A stretch of 64,000 nt of DNA from positions 1 through 64,000 of the forward strand of contig JAJJLU010003505.1 of the NCBI GenBank assembly GCA_023807065.1. Direction: 5' to 3'. Below the pieces are notes generated by a model. That model searched no databases and was not told the DNA's origin. It was given only the letters and a program-made list of their open reading frames with translations. A program made the translations under genes and the position numbers. This stretch comes from Isotricha intestinalis. Taxonomy: Eukaryota > Ciliophora > Litostomatea > Vestibuliferida > Isotrichidae. This document shows positions 31,501 to 41,100 of the stretch, piece after piece. Numbering within the stretch: position 1 is the stretch's first letter; each line of letters opens with the position of its first letter.

Positions 31501-31870
31501 AAATTAAGCAACTAATGAATTTTTGAGGATAATTAAAAGAATATAAAGCATTATCTAAAATAAAAGAATTAAATTGTGGTTCTGGTTCTTTTTTACTTAT
31601 TATCATATTAAATCCTTGAGGAAAACAAAAATTTATTATTCCTTCATCTATTTCTAAAATAGATTTTTGAAATGTTGGACATTTACTTAATATTTCTGGT
31701 TTTAATTCTATATTTTTCACATAATCTTTATCTTCAAATTTATATAAATTTTCATCTTGACATATTGAAGGTTTAACTCCACATATTAGAAAATAATCTA
31801 TTAAATTATTCCCTTTATCCAATTGAAATTTTAATTTAGCTAAATTTTCTGGAAGATTTTCTTTTGGCAT
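28529..31870 (-). CDS. DENN-domain protein, DENND4-like
   Basis: 1113 residues. DENN proteins are exchange factors that switch Rab GTPases on at membranes. The N-terminal half has the tripartite DENN module. uDENN features lie at about residues 10-135 (LIDYFLICGVKP, INFCFPQG). The core has YIPKCICVISVYPY and VPVPPRGLYTIEYLL, then a segment ending in FPYKYPHQIISYLP (about 170-330). A dDENN region runs to about 460. Later, a cysteine-rich stretch near 790-840 (CIECQNLI...CDNGHC) and FTPLFWNCIWYFAINKLDY near 920 resemble the C-terminal zinc-like region of DENND4 proteins. The tail is acidic and disordered. The only Rab in view is at 52138, and no direct partnership can be claimed. Confidence 0.85.
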   Translation of the reverse strand: MPKENLPENLAKLKFQLDKGNNLIDYFLICGVKPSICQDENLYKFEDKDYVKNIELKPEILSKCPTFQKSILEIDEGIINFCFPQGFNMIISKKEPEPQFNSFILDNALYSFNYPQKFISCLIFYESVIKYKKLKDKIDMCSSLNETSADSVNNISTSYESKVPLTSKRSPFYKSKFYYIPKCICVISVYPYINIHQQILYSLYQCVIFSSSQIPIEKIIENLIIEVPVPPRGLYTIEYLLLNKKLTLTTNEMNKIPYVHVNLEKIYQWFNLDTIIEIIRQIYYESKILFFSTDLNILCKVLLAFISLIFPYKYPHQIISYLPKENYKTLESISPFMFGINEKYKDSFFDDNEIEIYGSNFFIVDIEERKTKLFSDEEMPPLPYDARYMLEKDIKKYMYSVSDKKVPEEILNAEFSKIFFDFHLEIIKDYENYLNEDYFKSNEDIQNANIHTLFKVEQFLNDHSSERKFYEKFLTESNMFSELVYKRMIPKNNLEMSEILLMKDELIDKENRTKYFRKEDTMFLSTNAYKRTNIYAVQKTRELSEEEIDKLSKDSFTQLLLGQEISISKNKRVNFTYLLFPILNLDLFFNNNSINEYSPPPDFSEEIDLISTDIISKSYLGSYKIHKIEMKNYIYLTWLELWAFSFWYFDKKERKYRFNQLINVLDKVIHHEMEIFNLLFDVLNKNKEEQMILKLYQKLIMFKLHPSTFIYDIINKLLDTQQIKELISDELIKNKDELFFNSYDSPLSFRKRTFKNECEKNVLTSQVQFYKFDQCIECQNLINLYDLCINFTNIKNDVMWVSCDNGHCNLPKIMVRFGKELNTQGNFFGIEGKTSTTDEVVLHSPYNIKVNVKNGILREYGTKLDINNFKMQFTPLFWNCIWYFAINKLDYEFFLPYENIIKDINDLDYENSNEGKINIVFITNTEIENAKNKLDNKKKKKKIFNNKFLSVTNEIGQITFERNFIGYRSSSLSSINQTNQTILTDISFVNNNMIEGSINFDTMTRFSEIAPSVIEDNVPMVRFKNIRPINENDEIDFGDENSEIEHKEYEINCENIRLETEKNSPEKKEVKEKKLNNEIHNINVFKLDDESIKSEGIKLKRNNSANFNYKFEI

Positions 31871-31975
31871 TTTTAAATATTCTTTTATTTTTTTATTTTC
31901 AACAATTAATTATTTTTAATGGAAAAATAATTTATTTTTTCATTATGTAAATTTATAAATAATTTTTTCTTAAAA

Positions 31976-33466
31976 ATGAAAAAAAAGAATATAAATTTAA
32001 AGGAATCAACAAAAATAAAAATAAGACCGAACACTGGTAATAAAAATATATCTTCAAAAGAATTTGCAGAAGAAAGAAAATATAATAATTTAAAAGATGA
32101 ATATTCTCAACTAGGGAAAATAAATGAAAAAAATAAAAATAAAGTTTCTGAATTAATAAATGAAATAAATGAATTAAAGGTTATAAATAATAATTTAGAA
32201 AAAGAATTAACAATTTCAAAGAAATCTAATGAAAGAATAATGTCAGAAAAGTATAATTGTGAAAAAATTATCAAAGAAAATAAAAGTTATATAATAAAAT
32301 TAGAAAGTAAAATTTTTGAATTATCAAAGTCAAAATCCATAAATTTATTTGAACATAATCATAAAATTACAAAAGAGAATGAAAATTTAAAGCAAGATAT
32401 TATAAATAAAGAAAATCAAATAAAAGGAATTTTAGAAGAAAATTTAAATTTAAAAAAAGAAATAAATATATTAAATAATACTATATCAACAAAATTAGAA
32501 AATTTAAAATTTAAAGGTGATTTAAAATCTTCTTTACTTTATAATATTGGAGTAATAAAATTAGAATTAGATGATTCAAAAGAATTAAATAAAGAAAAAG
32601 ATAAAACAATATTAACTTTAAAAAAAGAAATAGATAAAAAAAATAAATTACTTCAAGATATAACTTTTGATAAATCAAATATAATTGAAGAATTAATGAA
32701 ACAAAAAGAAGAAAATGAAAATATATTAAAAGAAAACAATAAATTAAAAGAACAATTTTCAAAATATATTAATGATTTTGAAATTTTAAACCAAAAAATA
32801 TCTTCAAATAAAAATGATAATAATTTAAATAAAGGAAACAATAAAGAAAATACTTTAGAAAAAAAGAATGAAAAATCTGATTTGTTATTAGATATTAATA
32901 GTTCAATTAAAAATGAATTAAATTTAAAATATAAAAATATATGTAATGAAAGAGATAATTTAAAAGAAAGATTAGTTCAATTTGAGAATGAGAAAAAAGA
33001 AATTTTAGAAAAAAATAGAATTCTTTTACAACAAAATAATAAATTATCAAATGCTTTATCATTACTTTCAAATAAATGTGAACAATATGAAGGAGATTAT
33101 AATCAAAATATTTCAGATTTAAATAATGAAATTTCTAATTTAAAAATAGAAAAGGAAAATCAAAAAAAAGAAATGTCTTCATTAAAATTAAAAATAAATA
33201 CTTTAGAATCAGAAAATAATTCTCTTAAAGAACAAAATAATCAATTAATTTTTCAATTTGATAAAATTAAAAAAACAAATTTACTTCTTCATAAAAATTT
33301 ATCAAATGCAATTCAAGATTCAGAAAATATAATAAATAATTCTGATAATATGAATAATATAGATTTAAAAATAAGTGAAACAAACTTAAGTGATTTAATA
33401 AAAAAAGAAACAGAAAAAAATAAAGAATATGCAGAAATAATAGAAAAATATAATCAAAATATTTAA
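31976..33466 (+). CDS. Long coiled-coil protein, function unknown
   Basis: 496 residues, nearly all heptad-rich coiled coil (E/K/L/N/I) from about residue 25 to 490, with a basic N-terminus. No globular domain is visible. Coiled coils of this type are common in centrosomal, basal-body and ciliary structures, but nothing here names the family. Its start lies 105 bp from the DENN gene on the opposite strand, so they probably share a promoter region. The RBBP4-like gene follows 52 bp downstream on the same strand. Confidence 0.8.
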   Translation: MKKKNINLKESTKIKIRPNTGNKNISSKEFAEERKYNNLKDEYSQLGKINEKNKNKVSELINEINELKVINNNLEKELTISKKSNERIMSEKYNCEKIIKENKSYIIKLESKIFELSKSKSINLFEHNHKITKENENLKQDIINKENQIKGILEENLNLKKEINILNNTISTKLENLKFKGDLKSSLLYNIGVIKLELDDSKELNKEKDKTILTLKKEIDKKNKLLQDITFDKSNIIEELMKQKEENENILKENNKLKEQFSKYINDFEILNQKISSNKNDNNLNKGNNKENTLEKKNEKSDLLLDINSSIKNELNLKYKNICNERDNLKERLVQFENEKKEILEKNRILLQQNNKLSNALSLLSNKCEQYEGDYNQNISDLNNEISNLKIEKENQKKEMSSLKLKINTLESENNSLKEQNNQLIFQFDKIKKTNLLLHKNLSNAIQDSENIINNSDNMNNIDLKISETNLSDLIKKETEKNKEYAEIIEKYNQNI

Positions 33467-33518
33467 ATATAATTTAAATAATAAATTAAAATAATATTAA
33501 AAATAAAATAAAAAATAT

Positions 33519-34559
33519 ATGATTAATTTCAATGATGAATCAGATTCAAATAATAAGAAAGAATTTTCAATAAAATCATTAGTAGAAAGAACATTAGAAT
33601 GGCCAAGTTATTCAGTATCAATTTTATCTGAAAATGAAAAAGAAGAAAAAATAAATTTTTTATTAGGAACAAATACAAATAATACAGAATCAAATTATTT
33701 AATCTCTGCATTTTATGATATAGAAACAAAACAAATAAATATAAAAAGAAAATTAAAGCATCCAGGAAATGTAATAAAAGTATTTTATTTAAATTCAAAA
33801 AAAGCAATAACAGCATCCTCAGATTATAATATTTATTTATATGATTTAAATCAAAAAAATATTGAAGTTTCAACAAAACCAAATTTAATATTAAAATCAC
33901 ATAATAATTATTGTACATCAATAAGTTTAAATAAAGGAAGAAATACTTTAATTTCAACTTCTCTTGATGGAAAATTATATTTATGGAATATTACTTCAAG
34001 TGGAAGTTTAGGTATATTAAAACCTTTAAATGAAATATCTTATCATGAAAGTTGTATTAATGATTCAGATTGGAATAAAAATAATGAATATTTATTTTGT
34101 TCTTGCGGTGATGATAAAAAAATGATTTTTTATGATATAAGAGACTCTAATAAAGTAATTAGTGTAAAAACACAAAATCAATTAAAAAAAATTAAATATA
34201 ATTATATGAATTCTAATTTGTTATTAACTGCTAATGATGAAAATAAAATTGATTTATGGGATTTAAGAAATACTAAAATTAAATTACATGCATTTGAATA
34301 TCATAAAGGAGAAATTACATCTATTAAATGGAGTGATATTAATGAAAAAATATTTGTGAGTTCTTCTATTGATTCTAATTTAGTTACTTGGAATTTAAAA
34401 TATTTAGAAGAATTTAATAGTGTTGTTAATGGAGAAGATTTTCCTTCTGAAGTTGAATGGATTAAATATTTAGGTCATAGAATTTTAGATTTTGATTATT
34501 CTAAAAATATTATCAGTTTAGTTGATATTGAAAATCATATTAAAATTTTAATGGTTTAA
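33519..34559 (+). CDS. RBBP4: RBBP4/MSI1-type WD40 histone chaperone
   Basis: 346 residues. RbAp46/48 (MSI1) proteins bind histone H4/H3 and serve in CAF-1, NuRD, PRC2 and deacetylase complexes. Diagnostic features: TLEWPSYSV near residue 28 (family 'TLEWPSLT'), LLGTNTNNTESNYL, DWNKNNEYLFCSCGDDKK, LWDLRNTKIKLHAFEYHKG near 245 (family 'LWDLRNL..KLH.FE.H'), WNLKYLEEFNS, and a late GHRILDFDYS. The repeats form a seven-bladed propeller. The protein is shorter than the usual ~420 residues: the N-terminal histone-H4-binding helix and the loop before the last blade are reduced. SMARCD at 35863 is another chromatin protein close by. Confidence 0.88.
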   Translation: MINFNDESDSNNKKEFSIKSLVERTLEWPSYSVSILSENEKEEKINFLLGTNTNNTESNYLISAFYDIETKQINIKRKLKHPGNVIKVFYLNSKKAITASSDYNIYLYDLNQKNIEVSTKPNLILKSHNNYCTSISLNKGRNTLISTSLDGKLYLWNITSSGSLGILKPLNEISYHESCINDSDWNKNNEYLFCSCGDDKKMIFYDIRDSNKVISVKTQNQLKKIKYNYMNSNLLLTANDENKIDLWDLRNTKIKLHAFEYHKGEITSIKWSDINEKIFVSSSIDSNLVTWNLKYLEEFNSVVNGEDFPSEVEWIKYLGHRILDFDYSKNIISLVDIENHIKILMV

Positions 34560-34687
34560 TATTTTAGTGCAATTTGAAAATCAGGGATTTTGATTTTTAT
34601 TCTTTTTTTTTTTAAATTTTTATTTAAATAAATTTTTATTTATAAAAATAATAAAATCAATTTAAAATTAAATATAGCAAAATTATC

Positions 34688-35797
34688 TCATAAATGAAAA
34701 GGATTAGTTTTAAAACTAGTTATTGCAATTTTACTTTTTTGTGGAGTCATAGGTTTATCTTTTTCAGCATAATCTTTGATTAAAAGAAGTAAAGGAATGA
34801 CAATAAGTAAAATAGATAATCCAATACACCAAATTCCTCTTCTTAAATAAGAATTATAAAGTTTATCACTTTTATAATTATAATAATTAGCATAAACAAA
34901 AGGATTAATATTACTGGATACATAAATAGAAATTTTTTTTCCACTTTCTTGAATATCAGAAAAACTTGGTTCAAAACCAGGAATATTCCAAGGAAATATA
35001 GTATAACTTTCATACCATTCATCAAATCCATTACATTTAAAATGTTTATAATCATAATATAATTCTCTTGTATTTTGATCTATTATTATACATAATGTCT
35101 TTAATATATAATATTGATAACATACTTCATCTTCATATGAATATGATCCTTTTTTTATTTTACATTCTTCATTATTTAATGTTGGTATTATTTTCTTTAC
35201 GAAAATATTTATTTTATCTAATTTTAAAGTTTTTAAAGAAAAAGTATTGTCTATTATTAAAAATAATTTTGTTGTTAAATTATATCCTCCATAAGAACTT
35301 TCATATAATGTTTTATCTAAATTAATCGATTTTAATAATGACACTGTGTTGTTTTTCATAAATTCTAATGGCTTATAATATAAGTTTTGAGGAAGAGATA
35401 AATCATTAAATTTTAAGAAACTTTTATCTAATTTAATTGTTTCATTTTTTTTATTTTTTAAATAAAATTTCCAGTCTTGTAAATCATTATATTTTGTTAA
35501 ATTCCATTGTTCTGAAATTTTTTTAAATTTATTTTCTTCTTCCCTTAATTTTGGATTGCTGCTTTTGGAAAAAAAATAAATTCCTAATAAAAAAGAAAAA
35601 ACTAAAAAGATCCAATACATTATTTTAATGTAAAATAAAATCACGGGAACTTTTTTTAAATCATAATAATCTAAATTATCATCATCTAAATTATTATTTA
35701 ATTCGTTTTCTTCTTTTTTATTAATATTTTTTAGTTCTGAAGCAATATTAATTTTTTCTAAAAATTCTTCTTTTTCATTATTTAATTTTTCATCCAT
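34688..35797 (-). CDS. Two-pass membrane protein, function unknown
   Basis: 369 residues, ending in TGA. A ~50-residue acidic N-terminus is followed by helix 1 (about 53-75, FYIKIMYWIFLVFSFLLGIY). A ~240-residue loop contains cysteines and N-glycosylation sequons. Helix 2 (about 320-342, GIWCIGLSILLIVIPLLLLI) and a short basic tail end the protein. The loop ends with KKISIYVSSNINPFVYANYY, which looks like a conserved block. I do not recognise the family. The topology puts both termini in the cytosol with a large lumenal or extracellular domain, like the membrane protein at 16563 but unrelated in sequence. It converges with the RBBP4-like gene, leaving about 130 bp between them. Confidence 0.7.
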   Translation of the reverse strand: MDEKLNNEKEEFLEKINIASELKNINKKEENELNNNLDDDNLDYYDLKKVPVILFYIKIMYWIFLVFSFLLGIYFFSKSSNPKLREEENKFKKISEQWNLTKYNDLQDWKFYLKNKKNETIKLDKSFLKFNDLSLPQNLYYKPLEFMKNNTVSLLKSINLDKTLYESSYGGYNLTTKLFLIIDNTFSLKTLKLDKINIFVKKIIPTLNNEECKIKKGSYSYEDEVCYQYYILKTLCIIIDQNTRELYYDYKHFKCNGFDEWYESYTIFPWNIPGFEPSFSDIQESGKKISIYVSSNINPFVYANYYNYKSDKLYNSYLRRGIWCIGLSILLIVIPLLLLIKDYAEKDKPMTPQKSKIAITSFKTNPFHL

Positions 35798-35862
35798 TTT
35801 TTAACTAATAAAAAAATACAAAATAAAAAAATAATTTATTTAAAATTTAATTAAAAAAATAT

Positions 35863-37311
35863 TTATTGATTTTGATTTGGATTTTGACTTTGTTGTTGAA
35901 GATGATTTAAATTATTTAAATATTTATCAACATATTCTCTAATAACTTCTTCATAATCTTTACAATATTGAGAAGAAAAATAATCATTTCTACTTTCAAC
36001 CAAAGAATTTTCATCGACGATTTTAATTAATTCATTTTGTTGAATAATAAAATTATTAATAAATTTAATAGGATCTTTGGCATAAGCTTCATAATAATCA
36101 TATCTATATTTATGTTTATTTAAAATATTAATCATAGTATTCATATTTTTATCAATTTCATTAATTTGATTTAAATATTTATCAACTTTATTTTGGTTAA
36201 GAGAATTAGGATATAAATGTTTAGGAAATAATAAACTTTCTTCTTCAGAATTAGTTAAAAAAGAAAATATACTATTATTATAAGGATCTTCAATTGGAAC
36301 AATAATATCTCTTAAAATAACATTATCTTTATAATTATAAGATAAATTTTTAATATCAAATTCAATTTTTATTGGTTCAGGAATATTTAAATGTTCACTT
36401 AGTCTTCCTATTAAATTTGTAATAGAAATTTTTTCACACTTAAAAATATATTGAAGATATTTATCATTAATTATAATATTTGGATTTTCATTATCTTGAA
36501 GTGAATTTAATTTAATATATTGCCATAAATGATATAATATAGTTGGTCTTGTTCCTTGATTTATTCCTAAAATATGACTTAATTGTGGTGATAAAGTTAA
36601 TTCTGGATTAGGGTAATTTAAATAAAATTCAATTTCAACTTTCAAATTTTTCATACCTTCAATGAATGGTCTTGTTATCATAAATCCTTCTAAATTTTTA
36701 TTGTAATTTTCTTCTTGATTATCCTCTATTATATTTAACATTTTATTATAATTATTATTCCATTCAATTTCTTGATAAACATTATTTTCAAATTTAATTT
36801 TTATTTTTGAAAAATAATAAGTAAATTTATTATAATAACTATTTTTTTTTGTATTTATATTTTCTGGAAAATTATCAATTATTCTTCCTTGAATTCTCAT
36901 CACAAATTTCTCCATATCTTCTATTTTATTTTTTAAAGCATATATTTGAGTTCTTATTAAAGCTTTTACTTTATTTTTAGGTTTTATTATTTGTTCTTGA
37001 ATTTCTAAACGTGTTTTATATATTTTATCATCTATTTCTTTTTCTATATTTTGGAGATATTTATATATTTTTACATTTGGAGTTAATTTTTCAAAATCTT
37101 CATTCACAATAAAATTTTCTAAAGGATTTCTTTTTGGAGTAATCTCTAATTTTCTTTCATAAAATTCATTCCCAAAATAACTCATTAATTTAGAGTCTAA
37201 ATTTTTACTTTCTTGCTCAAGTTTTTTTCTTTCTTCTTCTCTTTGTAAATTATTTGCTGGTCTTAGTGGTTGATTTATTGGATATCTTAAACTTTGTTGA
37301 ATTGTTTGCAT
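35863..37311 (-). CDS. SMARCD/Swp73 (BAF60) SWI/SNF subunit with SWIB domain
   Basis: 482 residues, close to the family length. SMARCD proteins are core subunits of SWI/SNF chromatin remodellers and link the ATPase to transcription factors. The central SWIB domain reads LSHILGINQGTRPTILYHLW (about residues 243-262), then YIKLNSLQDNENPNIIINDK and a YIFKCEKISITNLIGRLSEH segment (about 283-310). The N-terminal part is coiled coil with KLTPNVKIYKYLQNIEKEID, and the C-terminal region includes YDYYEAYAKDPIKFINNFI, also as in BAF60. The tail is Gln/Asn/Pro-rich. It lies 66 bp from the gene at 34688 on the same strand. Confidence 0.9.
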   Translation of the reverse strand: MQTIQQSLRYPINQPLRPANNLQREEERKKLEQESKNLDSKLMSYFGNEFYERKLEITPKRNPLENFIVNEDFEKLTPNVKIYKYLQNIEKEIDDKIYKTRLEIQEQIIKPKNKVKALIRTQIYALKNKIEDMEKFVMRIQGRIIDNFPENINTKKNSYYNKFTYYFSKIKIKFENNVYQEIEWNNNYNKMLNIIEDNQEENYNKNLEGFMITRPFIEGMKNLKVEIEFYLNYPNPELTLSPQLSHILGINQGTRPTILYHLWQYIKLNSLQDNENPNIIINDKYLQYIFKCEKISITNLIGRLSEHLNIPEPIKIEFDIKNLSYNYKDNVILRDIIVPIEDPYNNSIFSFLTNSEEESLLFPKHLYPNSLNQNKVDKYLNQINEIDKNMNTMINILNKHKYRYDYYEAYAKDPIKFINNFIIQQNELIKIVDENSLVESRNDYFSSQYCKDYEEVIREYVDKYLNNLNHLQQQSQNPNQNQ

Positions 37312-37637
37312 ATTTAGTGATAAATATAAAAATAATATAATATTTAAATAATGATAAAAAATAATTCATTTTTTAAAAATTATGAATATTTACGCTTCTT
37401 AAATTTATAAATGATAAAAAATTTCCATTTAAGTAAATAAAAAAAATTTTATGTTAAAAATGTTATTTATATAAAATATCAATTTTTACATTGATTAATT
37501 TTCATAAATAATTAAAAGTTTTCAATAGATAATTCGCTCAAAAATAAATGTTAAAATTAACATTTAAATAATCATTAAATAAATCAATTAAAAAATCATC
37601 AGTTATAAAAAATAGTATTACTTCAAACATTCATTTT
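37312..37637. other. A/T-rich spacer, no gene seen
   Basis: About 325 bp of A/T-rich sequence between the start of the SMARCD gene and the stop of the small CaaX gene. No tRNA-like fold, repeat or conserved frame recognised. It should contain the SMARCD promoter. Confidence 0.45.
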
Positions 37638-37964
37638 TTAAAAAAGAAGACATCCAGCACAATTTTCTTGTCTTCTTGCTTCTTCTTCTTTTTCAAAATT
37701 TTCTTGTATTCTTCTTTTTTTTTCAGCAATTAAATTATTATATATTTCCCTCGTTAAAATACTATTTTTTAAATTCCATTTTTTAAAACTTTTAATTTTA
37801 ATAATCTCAACTTTTGGATTAAAAGTAACTTTTGTTTTTTGAGGTTTTGAATTTTCAGTTAAAATCACAAAAGAAGAATCTAAAGGAGAATTCGTATTGT
37901 TTGTATCAACAGAACTATAACTTCTTAATGTTTCTGAACTTTGATAATGTTTTCTATGGTTCAT
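37638..37964 (-). CDS. Small CaaX-box protein with a possible PP1-docking motif
   Basis: 108 residues. The C-terminus is NCAGCLLF, so the last four residues form a CaaX box. Phe at the end favours geranylgeranylation, and a second cysteine three residues upstream could be palmitoylated, so the protein is probably membrane-tethered. The middle has KTKVTFNPKVEIIKI (residues ~43-57), where KVTF fits the RVxF docking motif for protein phosphatase 1. A charged helix (REIYNNLIAEKKRRIQENFE) leads to the lipid site. The N-terminus is Ser/Thr-rich. I do not recognise a named family. A clear coding frame and the precise C-terminal motif argue against chance. Confidence 0.7.
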   Translation of the reverse strand: MNHRKHYQSSETLRSYSSVDTNNTNSPLDSSFVILTENSKPQKTKVTFNPKVEIIKIKSFKKWNLKNSILTREIYNNLIAEKKRRIQENFEKEEEARRQENCAGCLLF

Positions 37965-38142
37965 TAATAATTTTATATATATTAAATTTGTTTAATTAAA
38001 TATAAATACATGAAATTTTAAAAAACAAAATACATAATTTAGATTTCATATATTTTTATATTATTTTTTTATTTTAAGATAAAATAATAACTATATTTAA
38101 TTATAAAAAAATATTAAAATAAAAAAACATTTTAAAAAAAAA

Positions 38143-41100
38143 TTATTCTTTTTCACTATCTTCATATTCTTCATCCATAAATTCTCTTTCTTCTTCCATA
38201 TTATCTCTATCAGCAAAATCAATATCATCATCATGTTCCATATATTTAGGATCTTTTTTATCAATAAAAGAATAGAAAACATTATCATTTTTAAAATAAC
38301 AATATAAGATTCTGAAAGATTCATAATCAGAATTTTGTTCTTTTTCCTTATTTTGCATTTTGTCAATTTGAATATCATCATCTCTATTTTTATTCTTTAA
38401 ACTTACTAAAATTTTTCCTCTAAAATAATCACCAAGATCTCCTTTTCCTTCTAATTGTGATCTAACTCTATTTAAATCTGGATTTCCAATTCTTTTTATT
38501 TCTTTTTTTTCTTCACTTGAATCAAATATTCTTAATAAAGCAGATAAATAAGCATTTTTATTATCATCCTTTAAACTTCGTATTATCATTTTTAAATATA
38601 ATTTTAATTTTAAATGATATTCAACATCCTTTACTTTTTTATCATAATCTTTTTCATTTTCTAATCCTCGACATGGATAATCATATTCTTTTCCTCTCAT
38701 CCAAGAAACATATTCTGTTTTTTTCTTTTTAAAAAAAATATTATTAGGGTCATTATTTAAAGAATTAATTTGTGAAAAATTTCCTTTATCTAAAAATATA
38801 TTTTGACAATGTTTTAAACCTTTATCATAATCTTTAATTTTCAAAGCAACTAAAGCTAAATTATAAATAACTCTTTCTAAATGTAAATTTTTATGAATAT
38901 AATCTGCTATTTTAGAATCTTTTTCACCTCTAAACATAGAATGTTCTTGTATTAATTCATCACCATAATCTAAAGCAGTTTTATAATCTCCTAATTTAAT
39001 ATTATATTTAATAAATCTTTTAAGAAACATATAATAATCTTTTGGAAAATCTTGACTATTTTGTTTAAAAGGTATATAAGCATGCTTAAATATTTTTACA
39101 GCATTAATATAATCATTTCTTATTGCATAAAATGTTCCTGCATCTAAAGATAAATTTGCAAGATAAATATTATTTTTAGATAAACATTTTAATCCATTTT
39201 CAGTTGATTCTTTAAAATATTTTTCAATTAAATTTTCTAATTCTTGATTATTTGTATTTGTAATTTTCCATTTTTTTAATAATTCTTTTCCTATTAATTG
39301 TTTAATGTCGCTTAAATAAGGATGAGTTAAAATATAAAAGTTAGATATTAATTCAATTGCTTGAATTTCATAATAAAATGGTTGATTTTTTAATTCTAAA
39401 GTTGTTGAAACTTTAGGATCAAAATTAAATGTATTACTTGATTTTGGACTGAAATAATTATTATTGCTTCCATGTAAAGATAAATTATTATTACTATTAT
39501 TTTCATTATTTCCATTATATAATTTTTCCATAATTTCTTGAATTTCTTTTGATATATTTATCATTATATATGCTAATCTCATAAAATTTTTTTTCTGATG
39601 TGGACAAGGTAAAATTGCACTTATACTATTTTCATTTTTTATTATCATTAAATTTTCTGTATTTTGATAAATCATTCCTGTTAAATCCATTTCTGTATTT
39701 GGATTGTTTACACTTAAAGTAATGATTTCATTATATATATATTTATATAAATCTAAACATTCGTTTTTTTTACTTAAAACCGTTGCTTGATTTACTTTAT
39801 CATCTTTTTGTTCATCAGAATCATTTTTTGATGTTTTTTCTTGTTGAATTAAACTTATTTCTTTTTCATTTAATAATTCATTTCTTTTTAATTCATGGAA
39901 AAAAACTACATACCAAGTACTAAAAGCATTTTTTTTTGTGATTTTTTCATAATAATACCTTAATAACATATATTTATCGAAATTATCTATAAAAGATAAA
40001 TTCCTATTAATAATAAATTGAGAATAATTACAAATATATTCATCACTTTTATTTTCATTTGAAAGAAAATGAGAAAAAGAAAAAGTTTTTTTCTTTGATG
40101 ATATATCAAGAATATATTCTGGTTTCCAAACAATATTCATTAAATGTCTATTTGTATAATTTAAATTAGAATTTGGAGGATAAAAATTTTTAACATTAAA
40201 ATCATTTTTATTAGAAAAATTTGCCTCAATATCATCTTTTACATTTCCCCAATATAAATTTATTCCCGAATGATATTCAAAAGCTTTTAAAAAAGGAGGA
40301 ATCGACATACATTTTAATTTACAAAATAATAATATTTCTTTACTTTCAACTTTATAATAATTTTTTATTTCTTCTGTTAAAAAATTCCATAATTCTTTAT
40401 GATTCCTTAATTTTCCTTTTACTCTAATTCTTTCTTTTGTATGATTAAATAATACATTTAAAAATAAAGTTATTTTTTTTTTTGCTTGTGGAATATGATC
40501 ATCTGGAATTATATTATTTTGTTTTTTATTTTGATTATGAATATCATTTTCATTTAATTTATTTTTTTTATCTTCATTATTTATATTCAATATATCATTT
40601 CTTACATTTTCATCATTATTTTTTTGTGAAGAATTTTGTCTTGGATCCCATAAATTAAAATAAAATTTATATAAATCTGAAGAAGCAGAACCAATATTTG
40701 CATAAGTTTCTTTTAAATATTTAAAGTAACTCCATTCAGTTTTATTTTCAACTTTACTTTCACTTTTGATTTCATATAAATTATATAATTTTTGATATTT
40801 ATAAGGTAAATATAAAGAAGGAAAAGAAGGGAAATTTACAGTAGGTAAAGACTCCATATATGATAAATAAGAATAAATTCTATCTTCAGCTAATATATGA
40901 AATATTATTTTTTTACAAGTTCTTGCTAACATTTCATTTAAACAAAATTCTTTTATAAAAGGAGTTTTTGCTTTATCTGCAATGTAACCTAAAGAAGCGA
41001 TATTAATTCCATTTGAATGAAGTAAATTATCAAATGATTCTGAATCATATATTTTAAAATAAAATGAATCTAATGAATTAACAAATATATTTAAATACTT

